DNA of 64,000 bases from CAYMRB01 sp964392615 (GTDB taxonomy: Bacteria; Planctomycetota; UBA8108). A model generated the notes under the pieces. It had not been told where the DNA came from. It saw only the letters and a program-made list of their open reading frames with translations, and did not search any database. The DNA lies in contig CAYMRB010000001.1 in assembly GCA_964392615.1 (NCBI GenBank), positions 1 through 64,000 of the forward strand, given 5' to 3'. Of this stretch, positions 36,857 through 46,284 are shown piece after piece (within the stretch, counting starts at the first letter, position 1; the number at the start of each line of letters is the position of its first letter). The position numbers and the translations under genes are program-made.

Positions 36857-37453
36857 TCACTGACCCGCGCGCCGGACGCGAGCCAGGAGGACCGCCAAGC
36901 CCGCCTCGAGGTCGCGCTGCACCGTCTTCGTCGAGACGTCGAGCTGCTCGGCAATCTCGCCGTGCTTCAGCCCGCCGAAGAACTTCAGCTCGATGATCTG
37001 GCCCAACCGCCGCGATCGTTCGCCGCCGCGTTCGAGCTCCGCGAGAGCCTGGCTCACCTCGTCGGGTTCCATCTCGAGTTCGTCGCGACGCCACCCCTTG
37101 TCGCGCAGCTCATCCCTGGCCCGCGCGAAGAATCGAAAGCGCACCTTCCGGCGCTTGGCGTGATTGATGAGAATCTGCCGCATGCGCCGCACGGCGATGG
37201 CGAAGAATTGCCGCCGGTCCTGCCATTCGATCTCGTCGCTTCCGAAGAGACGCAGGTACGTCTCGTGGACGAGATCGCGGGGGCTCAGGGTGTGGCCATC
37301 TCGCTCGTTGCGAATCAGTCGACCGGCACGAGACAGAAGCTCCTCGTAGACGAGGGACACGGCCTGTTCCCTCGAGACGGAGTCTCCGGCCGCCGCCGCT
37401 CGCAGGAGTCGCGTGATCTCTCGCATCGTCCGCGCTGCCCTCGGGGCCCTCAT
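36857..37453 (-). CDS. ECF-type RNA polymerase sigma factor (kinase-linked planctomycete type)
   Basis: The 198-residue protein has region 2 (SLVYEELLSRAGRLIRNERD, SPRDLVHETYLRLF) and region 4 (ELKFFGGLKHGEIAEQLDVS). The helix-turn-helix ends STKTVQRDLEAG. It matches the ECF group in which sigma genes lie next to Ser/Thr kinase genes in Planctomycetota (ECF-STK). A second ATG at 37426 (MREITRLLRAAAAGD) would remove the Arg-rich first nine residues and is also plausible. No anti-sigma factor gene is present, which fits kinase control. It stands first in a unit with the kinase and lipoprotein genes, with overlapping ends. Confidence 0.92.
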   Translation of the reverse strand: MRAPRAARTMREITRLLRAAAAGDSVSREQAVSLVYEELLSRAGRLIRNERDGHTLSPRDLVHETYLRLFGSDEIEWQDRRQFFAIAVRRMRQILINHAKRRKVRFRFFARARDELRDKGWRRDELEMEPDEVSQALAELERGGERSRRLGQIIELKFFGGLKHGEIAEQLDVSTKTVQRDLEAGLAVLLARVRRAGQ

Positions 37454-37473
37454 CTACACCGGGGACCATTGTC

Positions 37474-37494
37474 GGAAAAACTTGTCCGTTTTCC
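37474..37494 (-). promoter_or_regulatory. AT-rich inverted repeat upstream of the sigma factor gene
   Basis: GGAAAA and TTTTCC arms (37474-37480 and 37489-37494) flank a short spacer and stand out in very GC-rich surroundings. The element lies 21 bases before the sigma start and about 100 bases before the divergent 37595 gene. It is a fair candidate for a promoter or operator recognised by the sigma factor itself. Confidence 0.35.
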
Positions 37495-37594
37495 AAGGCC
37501 TCGGTTGCCACCCCGAGCGAGGAACGGGCCCGGACCTCGCTTGTGGACTTCATGTCGATCAGTTGAACCCTGTCTCTCAGGAGTTGCCTTCACC

Positions 37595-40500
37595 ATGCAT
37601 ACGGTGAACCGCCCGCACCGCCGCGGTGCATTCGTGCTGCTATATGCAGCTGTCATGACCCTGGTGTTCCCGGCCCTGCGCGCCGAAGTGTCAGTCGTGG
37701 ACCTCGTTCAGGAGACACCGAATCGCGCCGTGCGGGACGTCGGCTTCTTCGAGCACGAGGGTGTCAGGTACTACTGGCAGGCCTCCGGAAAAGTCGGCGC
37801 CACCGTCTTCACGTGGAGCGAGGCTGCCGGGGCCTACGAGGAGCACCAGGATCTGCTCGCGGGCGCGGAGGTTTCCGACCTCGAACTCTTCGTCATCGAC
37901 GGCGAGCTCTACATCGCATTGGCCCACGAGGCGAACGGCTCGAACACCGTCATGCCGTCGCACATCCTCCGGCTGGATCCCGTGACCGGGATCTTCGTCT
38001 CGATCCAGACCATCACGACGATGCACGCGACGCGCTGGGCGCACTTCGAGATCGCGGGCGAGCACTTCCTCGCGGTCGCGAATGCGGTGGACGGTTCGTC
38101 ATATGGAGTGATGTCGAGGGTCTATCGCTGGGACGGCGTCACGGAGCAATTCGTCCTCCACCAGGAGATTCCCACCCAGACCGCCTCCGACTGGGAAGCC
38201 TTCCGCATCGGCAGTCGGTCCTTCCTCGCCGTTGCGAATGCGGGAATGGGGCCGCGTGGCGGTCCCGTCGTCTACGACGTCGACTCGGTCGTCTATGAGT
38301 GGAATCCGTCAGCCGGTTCGGGAGGGCTCTTCGAGGAGTATCAGCGGATCGCCACGCACGCGGGAAAGGACTGGGAACACCTCGAGCTCGACGGAGTTCC
38401 CCACCTCGCCCTGACCAACCTGGCGACCGGCGCGACCGGCTCGGCTGACTACAACGTCGACTCCAGGCTCTACCGTTGGGACGGCGACGCTCTGCCGGCA
38501 GGCGAGTTCGTCGAGATTCAGTCCTTCCCGACCCACGGGGGGCTGCGCGCTCACGCCTTCTCCGTCGGCAACGAGCGGTATCTCGCGATTGCGAACACCT
38601 ACGACGGCTCGAGCTCGTACCAGGACACCGTTCTCTATCGCTGGAACGGCTACGAGTTCATCGAGGCCGAGAGGATCGCGATGGGGTCGACCCGAGGCCT
38701 CGCCACAACGCTTCTCGACGGCCGCACGCTCCTCGCACTCGGGCGATACCACACCGGCGCGAGCTACGACGGCATGCAGCCGATCTACGCGGTGCGGCAG
38801 GTGGACGAGAAGATCGTCTTCCAGCACCAGGACACCGGCGGCAATTGGGACATCTGGATCATGAACCCGGATGGCAGCGACCTGACGCGTCTGACCGACG
38901 ACCCGGCGGTCGAGGAACACCCGATGATCTCGCCCGACGGGAAGACGATCGTATTCGGTCGGCGCAACGGTACGTATACGCCCCAGATTTGGACCATGGA
39001 CATCGACGGAGGCAATCAGACGCAGCTGACGAACGAGTCCACGTACGCCTACAACCCGGTCTGGAGCCCCGACGGCAAGACGGTCTACTACAGCATCAAC
39101 AACTTCTACCCGCACGGTCTCATGGCGATCGCCCCCGACGGGTCGAATCACCGCGTGATTCACGCGACGGCGGGTGGCACGTATCCGATCGTCAGCCCCG
39201 ACGGCAGGTACGTCCTGCACGGTTCGGTGCCGAGCTCGAACCCGAACAGCTACGACATGATCATCACGCCGGTCGACGGCGGGCCGCAGATCAACCTCAG
39301 CGCGCTGACCGGGCTTTCCGGCTACGAGCGCCAGGGATGCAAGTTCGCGTGGGGGCACGACGACATCATCCTGTTCGCCGGTCACGAGCCGTCGTGGGCC
39401 GGGTACGATTTCGACATCTACTGGGTGAAGGCCGACGGCAGCGCGTGGGGCACCATTCGCGATGACGCAGCGGGATCGTCGTATCCCTGCTGGTCGCCGG
39501 ATGAGCAGCGTATGGTCTTCAACTCGTTCTCGGGCTCGACGAGCACCGAGGAGATCTACGTCATGAACCGCGACGGCACGGGGCTCTACCGGCTGACGAA
39601 CCGGCCCGGCCGGGACAGCTACCCGCACTGGGGCAAGGCGGTGCGTACCTCGACCGACACGGTGCCGCCCGTCGTCGAGATCGTCTTCCCCGCGCCGGAG
39701 ACGCTGCTTCCCGGGACTCAGGTGAACGTGATCGTGAACATCGTGGATGACAGTGCGACGACGATCACGTGTTCCCACGCGGGGCTCGGCGGAACGCTTC
39801 CCGCAGGCGGGGGCGAGCTCAGCGGCACGATCACGCTCGTCGAGGGAGCAAACGTCATCACGGTCAACGCGGAGGACACGGGCGGCCTCGTCGGCGGGAC
39901 GAGCATCACGGTGTACGTCGACACGACGGCGCCGGGCGCCATTGTTCTCTCGCCGGTCGACGGCGCCGCAACCGGCCAGTCTCCGGCAACGATCAGCGTC
40001 GAGGTCTCCGATGTGAACGATCTCGTTGTCGACATCGGCGGCACCATCGTTTCGGTGCCGGCCGGGACCACCGTTGTCAGCGTGGACGTCCCTCTCGCCG
40101 AGGGCTCGAACGAGATCCCGATGACGGTCACGGACGCGGCCGGCAACTCGACGAGTCTCGTGCACACGCTGGTGCTCGACACGCAGGCGCCGATCATCGG
40201 GCCCGACACGCCGCAAGACGGTGACGTCTTCGGACCGGGCGAGTCGCCCATCGCGGTCGTGATGACCATCGACGACGACACGGCCGTCGACTACACGGTG
40301 TCGCCGTCCGGCACCTCCGGCAGCTTCCCGAGCGGCAGCGGCACGACCGTCGACGCCGTGGACCTCGTCGAGGGCTGGAACGTCATCACCATCACGGCCA
40401 CCGACGCCGCGGGCAACACGAGCCAGGCCTTCGTCACGGTGATCTTCGACACGACGGCTTCGAACATCCTGACCGTTTCGCCGGCTGACGACGACCCGCT

Positions 40501-41650
40501 GCGGGACGTGATCGACTGGCACGTCGAGGCCGACGACCCGTCGCCGGGATCGGGCCTCGACCGCGTCGAGCTCTTCGTCGACGGCGTGCTCCATGCGACG
40601 CTCACCACCGCCCCGTTCGAGATCGCTTTCGACACGACCCTCCTCGTCGACGGACTCCACGTGCTCGAGGCCAAGGCCGTTGACGGCGTGGGCAACGAGT
40701 CGACCTCGGTCGTTTCGGTACTGGTCGACAACACGGCCCCACAGGTCTGGATTCCGTTGCCTCTGGCCGGCGCCTACCTCGCGGGCACCTTCGCGCTCGA
40801 GGCGGAGTTCTTCGACGAGGGCGCGGGCGTCGCGTCGCTGGAGATGTCCGTGGCTGGTCTGTCCCCGACCGGAGACGGTTCGGCGACGTACGATCCGCCG
40901 CTGGCCACGGGGATCGCGACCGGCGAGGAGGACTCCACTCGCTGGCCGGACGGGCCGCTCAGTTTCTCGGTGGCGGTCGTCGATCTCGCCGGAAACACGG
41001 CGTCTGCGAACGTCATCGTCCAGATCGACAACGCCGCGCCCGTCGGCTGTATCGCCGAGCCCGCTTCGGGCAGCTCGGTCGCCGGGATGATCGACCTCAG
41101 GGCCGAGGTCGACGATCCGAACCTCGCGCAGGTCCAGATCGTGGTCGACGGAATCGTCGTTGCCGAGTCGACGACCTCGCCGCTGGTCGTTCCCTTCGAC
41201 ACGACGTCGCGGCTCGACGGCGCGATGGAGATCGAGGTGCTCGCGACCGACCTCGCCGGCAACACGACCTCGTGCACATCGAGCGTGACGGTCGACAACC
41301 TCGCGGTACGCTTCGTTCCGCGCACGCTGAACCTCAAGAGCAAGGGGAAGGGCTGTGCGCACGTCGACATCACCGGAGTGAACGTTGCGCTCCTGGATCC
41401 TCTGGAGGGCGCCGGCCTCGAGCTGTGGATTCCCGGTGGCAGCCCCGTGGCAGCGCGGTTCGACTGCGGGCCGCAGGGGGGCGACCCCGGAGAGCGCAAG
41501 GTCAGCTTCTCCCGGCAAGACGTGATCGCGTCGATCCGCGCGGGGATCGCGGCCGGCGAGATCTCTGGTGACACGGTGACCCTCGAGATGGTCGCGAGCG
41601 GCGGGGACGACGTGCTCGGCACCGACCGGATCCGCATTCGAGGGAACTGA
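37595..41650 (+). CDS. Giant secreted protein: EPTP-like repeats, TolB/PD40 propeller, Ig-like domains
   Basis: The ATG at 37595 follows an AGGAG and gives a signal peptide (GAFVLLYAAVMTLVFPALRA), 1351 residues. Residues about 35-395 hold EPTP/EAR-like repeats, each near 50 residues (for example ANTYDGSSSYQDTVLYRWNG). Residues about 400-685 are a TolB-type PD40 propeller (IWIMNPDGSDLTRLTDDP). Residues about 690-1235 are tandem Ig-like domains rich in Asp/Thr (VDTTAPGAIVLSPVDGA). The last 115 residues form a separate beta domain. EPTP propellers mediate protein binding in eukaryotes; in bacteria they are seen in large adhesin-like proteins. It is divergent from the sigma/kinase unit, which may control it. 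The HEAT gene follows after one base. Confidence 0.88.
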   Translation: MHTVNRPHRRGAFVLLYAAVMTLVFPALRAEVSVVDLVQETPNRAVRDVGFFEHEGVRYYWQASGKVGATVFTWSEAAGAYEEHQDLLAGAEVSDLELFVIDGELYIALAHEANGSNTVMPSHILRLDPVTGIFVSIQTITTMHATRWAHFEIAGEHFLAVANAVDGSSYGVMSRVYRWDGVTEQFVLHQEIPTQTASDWEAFRIGSRSFLAVANAGMGPRGGPVVYDVDSVVYEWNPSAGSGGLFEEYQRIATHAGKDWEHLELDGVPHLALTNLATGATGSADYNVDSRLYRWDGDALPAGEFVEIQSFPTHGGLRAHAFSVGNERYLAIANTYDGSSSYQDTVLYRWNGYEFIEAERIAMGSTRGLATTLLDGRTLLALGRYHTGASYDGMQPIYAVRQVDEKIVFQHQDTGGNWDIWIMNPDGSDLTRLTDDPAVEEHPMISPDGKTIVFGRRNGTYTPQIWTMDIDGGNQTQLTNESTYAYNPVWSPDGKTVYYSINNFYPHGLMAIAPDGSNHRVIHATAGGTYPIVSPDGRYVLHGSVPSSNPNSYDMIITPVDGGPQINLSALTGLSGYERQGCKFAWGHDDIILFAGHEPSWAGYDFDIYWVKADGSAWGTIRDDAAGSSYPCWSPDEQRMVFNSFSGSTSTEEIYVMNRDGTGLYRLTNRPGRDSYPHWGKAVRTSTDTVPPVVEIVFPAPETLLPGTQVNVIVNIVDDSATTITCSHAGLGGTLPAGGGELSGTITLVEGANVITVNAEDTGGLVGGTSITVYVDTTAPGAIVLSPVDGAATGQSPATISVEVSDVNDLVVDIGGTIVSVPAGTTVVSVDVPLAEGSNEIPMTVTDAAGNSTSLVHTLVLDTQAPIIGPDTPQDGDVFGPGESPIAVVMTIDDDTAVDYTVSPSGTSGSFPSGSGTTVDAVDLVEGWNVITITATDAAGNTSQAFVTVIFDTTASNILTVSPADDDPLRDVIDWHVEADDPSPGSGLDRVELFVDGVLHATLTTAPFEIAFDTTLLVDGLHVLEAKAVDGVGNESTSVVSVLVDNTAPQVWIPLPLAGAYLAGTFALEAEFFDEGAGVASLEMSVAGLSPTGDGSATYDPPLATGIATGEEDSTRWPDGPLSFSVAVVDLAGNTASANVIVQIDNAAPVGCIAEPASGSSVAGMIDLRAEVDDPNLAQVQIVVDGIVVAESTTSPLVVPFDTTSRLDGAMEIEVLATDLAGNTTSCTSSVTVDNLAVRFVPRTLNLKSKGKGCAHVDITGVNVALLDPLEGAGLELWIPGGSPVAARFDCGPQGGDPGERKVSFSRQDVIASIRAGIAAGEISGDTVTLEMVASGGDDVLGTDRIRIRGN

Positions 41651-41651
41651 C

Positions 41652-42320
41652 ATGCGTTTCTTCATCAACGGCTCGAAGACGGGCGCAACAGCGATGATCG
41701 CAGCGTGCGGGCTGGCCACCCTCGCCGTGGGAGGATGGCTGGCGCTCGCGTCCGGTGATCCTGCGAAGAAGACCGATCCGGTCACGGTGGCGCAGGCCGT
41801 CGCTGCGACCGATCTCCGAGGCGGCGGCGGTCCCACCTGCGAAGACCTCGCCTGGGACGGCATGGACCGGAGCGCCATGCAGGCCGTCCTCGAACGGACG
41901 CGGTCGGCCACGCACGCGCAGCGCGCCGAGCTCGAGGAGCTCGCCATGACCGCGCCCCGAGCCGGCGTGCGTGCGCAGGCTCTCCGCTCTCTTGGTCGAC
42001 TCGGACTCGTGCGTGCGGACTCCGAAGTGGCTGCGCTGCTGAACGATCCGAATCCACGCGTGCGTCAAGAGGTCGTGACGGCCCTGGGGCGTGGGGGCGA
42101 CCCGGCGACCGTCTCCGCTCTGAAGCCGCTTCTCTCCGCTAACGCTGATCCGACGCTGCGAGCACTGGCGATCCAGGCTCTCGGCCGGATCGGTACGAAC
42201 GAGGCGGATCGGCTCGTGCGGGGAGTGCTGGAGGACTCGAGCTCGTCGCGTGTCGATCGGGCGTTCGCCCGGGGCGCACTCGCAGAGCTCACCTCGGCCA
42301 GCGCTAGCGCAGGCAGCTGA
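41652..42320 (+). CDS. Exported HEAT-repeat protein
   Basis: The ATG at 41652 is one base after the preceding stop, so both genes share a transcript. The 222-residue product has an N-terminal hydrophobic segment (ATAMIAACGLATLAVGGWLA) and then HEAT-like helical repeats from about residue 85. Examples are GVRAQALRSLGRLGLVRADS, PRVRQEVVTALGRGGDPATV and PTLRALAIQALGRIGTNEAD. HEAT solenoids bind other proteins; the obvious candidate is the giant surface protein encoded upstream. Function is otherwise unknown. Confidence 0.85.
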   Translation: MRFFINGSKTGATAMIAACGLATLAVGGWLALASGDPAKKTDPVTVAQAVAATDLRGGGGPTCEDLAWDGMDRSAMQAVLERTRSATHAQRAELEELAMTAPRAGVRAQALRSLGRLGLVRADSEVAALLNDPNPRVRQEVVTALGRGGDPATVSALKPLLSANADPTLRALAIQALGRIGTNEADRLVRGVLEDSSSSRVDRAFARGALAELTSASASAGS

Positions 42321-42394
42321 TCGTCTCGCGACGGACGTCGGCCTGGTCGACAGTCGACCGGGCCGGCGTCCGCTCGATCCTCTTCGCGCTCACC

Positions 42395-43591
42395 CTACCC
42401 CACGCCCGCCTCGACCATCTCCGCCAGGGTGCGAACGCGCTCGATGGAGTTGTTCGGCAGGACCATGTCCACCACGTCGAGGATGATGGGCCTGTCGCGG
42501 GCGGACTCCAGCAGACGGCGTACGTACGACTCGAACTCCCGCTCGCTCGTTCGCTCCTCCAGGAGCGGCGACGGGACGCCTCCCCAGATCGTCGGCCCGT
42601 CGCTCTCCCAGGCATCCCACGCCGCGTCCACCGTGCATGTCGTCAAGGGTGCTGGAGAGAAGGACTCGCACACGTCCAGGCCGGTCTCCGCCAACAGTGC
42701 GAGGAGGGAGGAGAGATCGCCGTCGGTGTGGCTGCCGACCTTCTTCCCCTGTCCGTGGAGAGCATCGGCGTAGCGTTGGTAGCAGGGCAAGCAATGCTCG
42801 GAGAACAACGCCGGACTCGTCAGCGCGCCGTCGATGTTGTCCAGGAACTCCACGTAGGGGACGTTGAGCTCGGCCAATCGCCGCAGAATCTCCTGTAGCT
42901 GCTCGTCGAGGACTCGCAGCAAGCGCTCCACGACGCGAGGAAAGTCGTAGAGCGCGTAGTAGAGCGGGGTCATTCCGAAGTAGTCGACCAGCAGCTGCAG
43001 GAAGGGAGTGCGTCCGAGAGACGCGACGACGAAACCGATGTCCGCCATCTCCGACTGCACGGCGTGCAGCCTCTCGAACCACGGCACGAAATCCGAGTGC
43101 TCGACGATGTACTCCAGCGTCCGACAGTTCGCTTCGTCACCGATCGGATGCCGGCTCATGTAGGCGCGCGCTCCCGAGGCCAGCATCGGCTCGAGCATCG
43201 TGTGCTCGATGCTCAGCTTTCCGACCGGAGTGATCACCTCGGTCGTCGTCGTGCCGACTCTGCCCGCCGGCGCGAGGTAGTCGACATCCGGGAATCGCTC
43301 GACGACGGGGTCCGTCTCCCGGTAGACGACCTCTCCTTCGAACCGGGACACCAACTCGACGCCGCGAAGCCGCAGCCCGTGGGGAGCGAGGAACTTCTGC
43401 TGCCCCATGCCGACCCGCCGGTGGATCTCGGTCAAGGACAAGCCGTCGAACTCCGCGGGCAGGTCCCCCGTGTGGACGAGCCCTTGATGCCAGAGCTCGA
43501 GGCGACCGACGAACGGAAGCCTGGGTGGTCTCTCGCCGGCGAGGACGCGCTCGACTCGCTCACTGACGGTGTCTCTCTCGATCGCTGCCAT
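42395..43591 (-). CDS. Uroporphyrinogen-decarboxylase (URO-D) family protein
   Basis: From ATG 43591 (MAAIERDTVSERVERVLAGE) the product has 398 residues; the longer frame from 43675 adds an Arg-rich leader without a signal. It resembles the URO-D superfamily TIM barrel: an N-terminal RPPRLPFVGRLELW segment, VEFLDNIDGALTSP, KVGSHTDGDLSSLLALLAET and CESFSPAPLTTCTVD. Known members decarboxylate uroporphyrinogen or transfer methyl groups to cobalamin or coenzyme M. The typical HemE N-terminal PxWxMRQAG is absent, so a methyltransferase-like or unknown role is likelier. It is cytoplasmic and stands alone between two plus-strand units. Confidence 0.85.
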   Translation of the reverse strand: MAAIERDTVSERVERVLAGERPPRLPFVGRLELWHQGLVHTGDLPAEFDGLSLTEIHRRVGMGQQKFLAPHGLRLRGVELVSRFEGEVVYRETDPVVERFPDVDYLAPAGRVGTTTTEVITPVGKLSIEHTMLEPMLASGARAYMSRHPIGDEANCRTLEYIVEHSDFVPWFERLHAVQSEMADIGFVVASLGRTPFLQLLVDYFGMTPLYYALYDFPRVVERLLRVLDEQLQEILRRLAELNVPYVEFLDNIDGALTSPALFSEHCLPCYQRYADALHGQGKKVGSHTDGDLSSLLALLAETGLDVCESFSPAPLTTCTVDAAWDAWESDGPTIWGGVPSPLLEERTSEREFESYVRRLLESARDRPIILDVVDMVLPNNSIERVRTLAEMVEAGVG

Positions 43592-43793
43592 GGGGTGAAA
43601 TCTCCAGCGGCCTCGCCACGCGAGCAGAGAACGGACCTCGTCCGCCAAGATCCGCGCTGACCGCCGGGAAGTCAACGCCGCTACGGAGGCATCTCGACCC
43701 TCCCGCTGACGAGGAGTTGATCTCGACGATCAGTCTCCGTCGTGCTGTGATGGCGAGAGGATGAACTGACCGGAAGAAACGGACGGAACCGCC

Positions 43794-45680
43794 ATGTCAC
43801 GCCGCGCTGCCCTTCTGCCTCTCTCGACGTTGTCCTTGCTGCTCGCCCTCGCCTTCGCGAGAGTTGCGTTCGCCGCCGACCAGCCGAACTTCGTGTGGCT
43901 CCTGTCGGAGGACAACTCGAAGCACTACCTCCGCCTCTTCGACGCGGACGGCGCCGAGACGCCGCGCATCGAGGCACTCGCGAAGCACGGGCTCGTCTTC
44001 GAGCACGCGTTCTCGAACGCGCCGGTCTGCAGCGTCGCCCGAACGACACTGATCACCGGCTGCTACGCGCCGCGCATCGGCACGCAGTTCCACCGCAAAT
44101 CAACAACCGTGCCTCTGCCCGCCGGGCTGCGCATGTTCCCCGCGTATCTGCGCGACGCCGGGTACTACACGACGAACCGGCAGAAGAAGGACTACAACGC
44201 CATCGAGGGCAAGGGCGTCTGGGACATGTCGTCCGGCAGGGCGAGCTGGCGAAACCGTCAGGCCGATCAGCCGTTCTTCCACATGCAGAGCTTCGGATCG
44301 TCGCACGAGAGCTCGCTGCACTTCCCCGCCAAGGCCATGGAGACGCGCACCGAGACCGATCCGGAGAAGGTCCAGATCGCGCCCTACCACCCCGACACGC
44401 CGACGTTCCGCTACACGTACGCGCGCTATCACGACCGCATCCGCAGGATCGACGAGCAGATCGGCGGAATCGTCGACCAGCTCGCGGAGGACGGCCTGCT
44501 CGAGAACACCTTCATCTTCTACTTCGGCGACCATGGCGGCGTGCTGCCACGCGGCAAGGGATACGCGTACGAGAGCGGCCTCCACGTTCCGCTCGTCGTG
44601 CGCGTTCCCGAGAAGTGGCGCGGTCTGGTCGATGCGAAGCTCGGCACACGCGTCAGAGGCTTCGTCAGCTTCATCGACTTCGGACCGACCCTGCTGCACC
44701 TCGCGGGCCTCGACGTGCCGGGCGGCATGGACGGGAAGCCATTCCTCGGCAAGGGCATCCGCATGGCCGATGTCGACCGTCGCGACGAGACATTCGGCTA
44801 CGCCGATCGCTTCGACGAGAAGTGGGATCTCGTCCGCACGCTGCGCAAGGGGCGCTTCAAGTACATGCGCAGCTACCAGCCGTTCAACTTCGACGCGTTG
44901 CAGAACAACTACCGTTACAAGATGCTCGCGTACACCGAGTGGCGCGAACTGTACCGCGCGGGCAAGCTCGACGCGGTGCAGAAGCAGTTCTTCGAGCGAC
45001 GCGCGGCGGAAGCGCTCTACGACATCGAGTCCGACCCGCACGAGACGAAGAACCTCGCCGACGATCCAGCGCACGCCGAGACCCTGCGCGCGTTGCGCGG
45101 CCGACTCGCGGCGATCGTCAAGGGGCTGCCGGACCTCAGCCTGTATCCCGAGAGCGAGCTCGCCGCGACCGCGTTCTCCGATCCCACCGGCTTCGGAACG
45201 TCGCACCGGGCGGGGATCGCCAAGCTCGTCGACATCGCCGATCTCAGCTTGGTGCCGTTCGGCGAGGCGCGCGACGGCGTCGAAGCGGCGCTCGCTTCGA
45301 AAGACCCATGGCAGCGCTATTGGGGCTGGATCGTCTGCAGCAGCCACGGCGACTCCGCACGGCCGTTCGTCGAGCGTGCGAAGAAGGCGATGGCGACCGA
45401 CACGGAGATCCTCGTGCGCGTGCGCGCCGCCGAGTTCGTGGGCTTGCTCGGAGCCGCCGATCCCCGACCGACGATCGCGGCGGCGTTGAAGCAGACCCGC
45501 TCGAACGTCGAGGCAGGCTTGATCCTCAACACGCTGGTCCTGCTGCGGGACGGCAAGCCGAGTTGGGACGTCTCGACGGTCGACGTAAGCCCCGCGGCGA
45601 AGGGCGGCGAGGTGCAACGACGCTTGCTCTACCTCACGCCCGGAGCGGCAGGCAAGAAGACGCGTCGGAAGCGACGCTAG
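43794..45680 (+). CDS. Exported type I sulfatase with C-terminal helical region
   Basis: The 628-residue protein has a signal peptide (ALLPLSTLSLLLALAFARVAF) and the alkaline-phosphatase-fold sulfatase domain (about residues 30-440). The formylglycine site is Cys79 in VCSVART. The consensus is C-x-P/A-x-R; here Val occupies the third position, which I recall in some planctomycete sulfatases. Metal-site residues appear in NFVWLLSEDNS and YFGDHGGVLPRGK. The C-terminal part (about 480-600) is HEAT-like. It resembles heparan N-sulfatase-type enzymes, so the substrate may be a sulfated glycan. The next gene follows after ten bases. Confidence 0.92.
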   Translation: MSRRAALLPLSTLSLLLALAFARVAFAADQPNFVWLLSEDNSKHYLRLFDADGAETPRIEALAKHGLVFEHAFSNAPVCSVARTTLITGCYAPRIGTQFHRKSTTVPLPAGLRMFPAYLRDAGYYTTNRQKKDYNAIEGKGVWDMSSGRASWRNRQADQPFFHMQSFGSSHESSLHFPAKAMETRTETDPEKVQIAPYHPDTPTFRYTYARYHDRIRRIDEQIGGIVDQLAEDGLLENTFIFYFGDHGGVLPRGKGYAYESGLHVPLVVRVPEKWRGLVDAKLGTRVRGFVSFIDFGPTLLHLAGLDVPGGMDGKPFLGKGIRMADVDRRDETFGYADRFDEKWDLVRTLRKGRFKYMRSYQPFNFDALQNNYRYKMLAYTEWRELYRAGKLDAVQKQFFERRAAEALYDIESDPHETKNLADDPAHAETLRALRGRLAAIVKGLPDLSLYPESELAATAFSDPTGFGTSHRAGIAKLVDIADLSLVPFGEARDGVEAALASKDPWQRYWGWIVCSSHGDSARPFVERAKKAMATDTEILVRVRAAEFVGLLGAADPRPTIAAALKQTRSNVEAGLILNTLVLLRDGKPSWDVSTVDVSPAAKGGEVQRRLLYLTPGAAGKKTRRKRR

Positions 45681-45690
45681 CGCTGAAGCC

Positions 45691-46284
45691 ATGCTGTATG
45701 CCCTGCTCTGGATGGCCGGCCTGGCCGCGGCGCAGTTCTGGAGCGCGTTCTGGCTCGGGCTGTCGGCGCGGATCGACCGCTGGATCGCGCGACGCGCGCT
45801 GGAAGTCGCGACGCTCGGCCCCGTGCTTGTCGCGTCGGGCATCCTCAGCGTGTCGGCCTGGATCGGCTACTATCATGGCCTTCATGGTGCGGAACTGGCT
45901 ACCGTACTGCGTCGCGTGGGTGGCGGCGTGGATCGTCTCGGTGTCGTTGCTGCTCTGCCTCGGCGGGGAGCGCCGCCACTGGCGCGTCGGTCGCATCGCG
46001 ACGGGTTTCGGCGGTGCGCTCGTGGCCGCGGCGATCGTCCTTTGGCTGATCGATTCCGCCGCCAGGGAACGACTCCGACCGCTCGCGACGGGAGCGCAAA
46101 CGATCCTCGAGGCCGAAGTCGCCGCGGCGCTGGCACGCGGCGAAAACGCGGCGCCCTGCTACGAGGCGGCGTGGGAGTCGCTCGGCGAGGTCGACGAGTG
46201 GCCGAACGGGAACGCGACGCCGCGCGCGGTGCGAGCGTTCTTCGACGAGCATGCCGGTGCGTTGGCGCGGATGCAGACGTGTGA
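45691..46284 (+). CDS. Small membrane protein ORF, coding-like only in its first ~65 residues; probable frameshift
   Basis: Frame 1 from ATG 45691 encodes two convincing membrane segments (LYALLWMAGLAAAQFWSAFW and LGPVLVASGILSVSAWIGYY). After about 45880 the frame turns into the Arg/Gly-rich composition of a shadow, overlapping the next gene by 400 bases. In the +1 frame a further hydrophobic segment starts at 45884. The simplest reading is one protein broken by a frameshift near 45870-45890, in genome or in assembly. Two truly separate genes remain possible. No family is recognised. Confidence 0.5.
   Translation: MLYALLWMAGLAAAQFWSAFWLGLSARIDRWIARRALEVATLGPVLVASGILSVSAWIGYYHGLHGAELATVLRRVGGGVDRLGVVAALPRRGAPPLARRSHRDGFRRCARGRGDRPLADRFRRQGTTPTARDGSANDPRGRSRRGAGTRRKRGALLRGGVGVARRGRRVAERERDAARGASVLRRACRCVGADADV

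Noticed and set aside
38309..41947. 1212-codon minus-strand open frame
   Set aside because: Antisense shadow of the EPTP/PD40/Ig surface protein gene.
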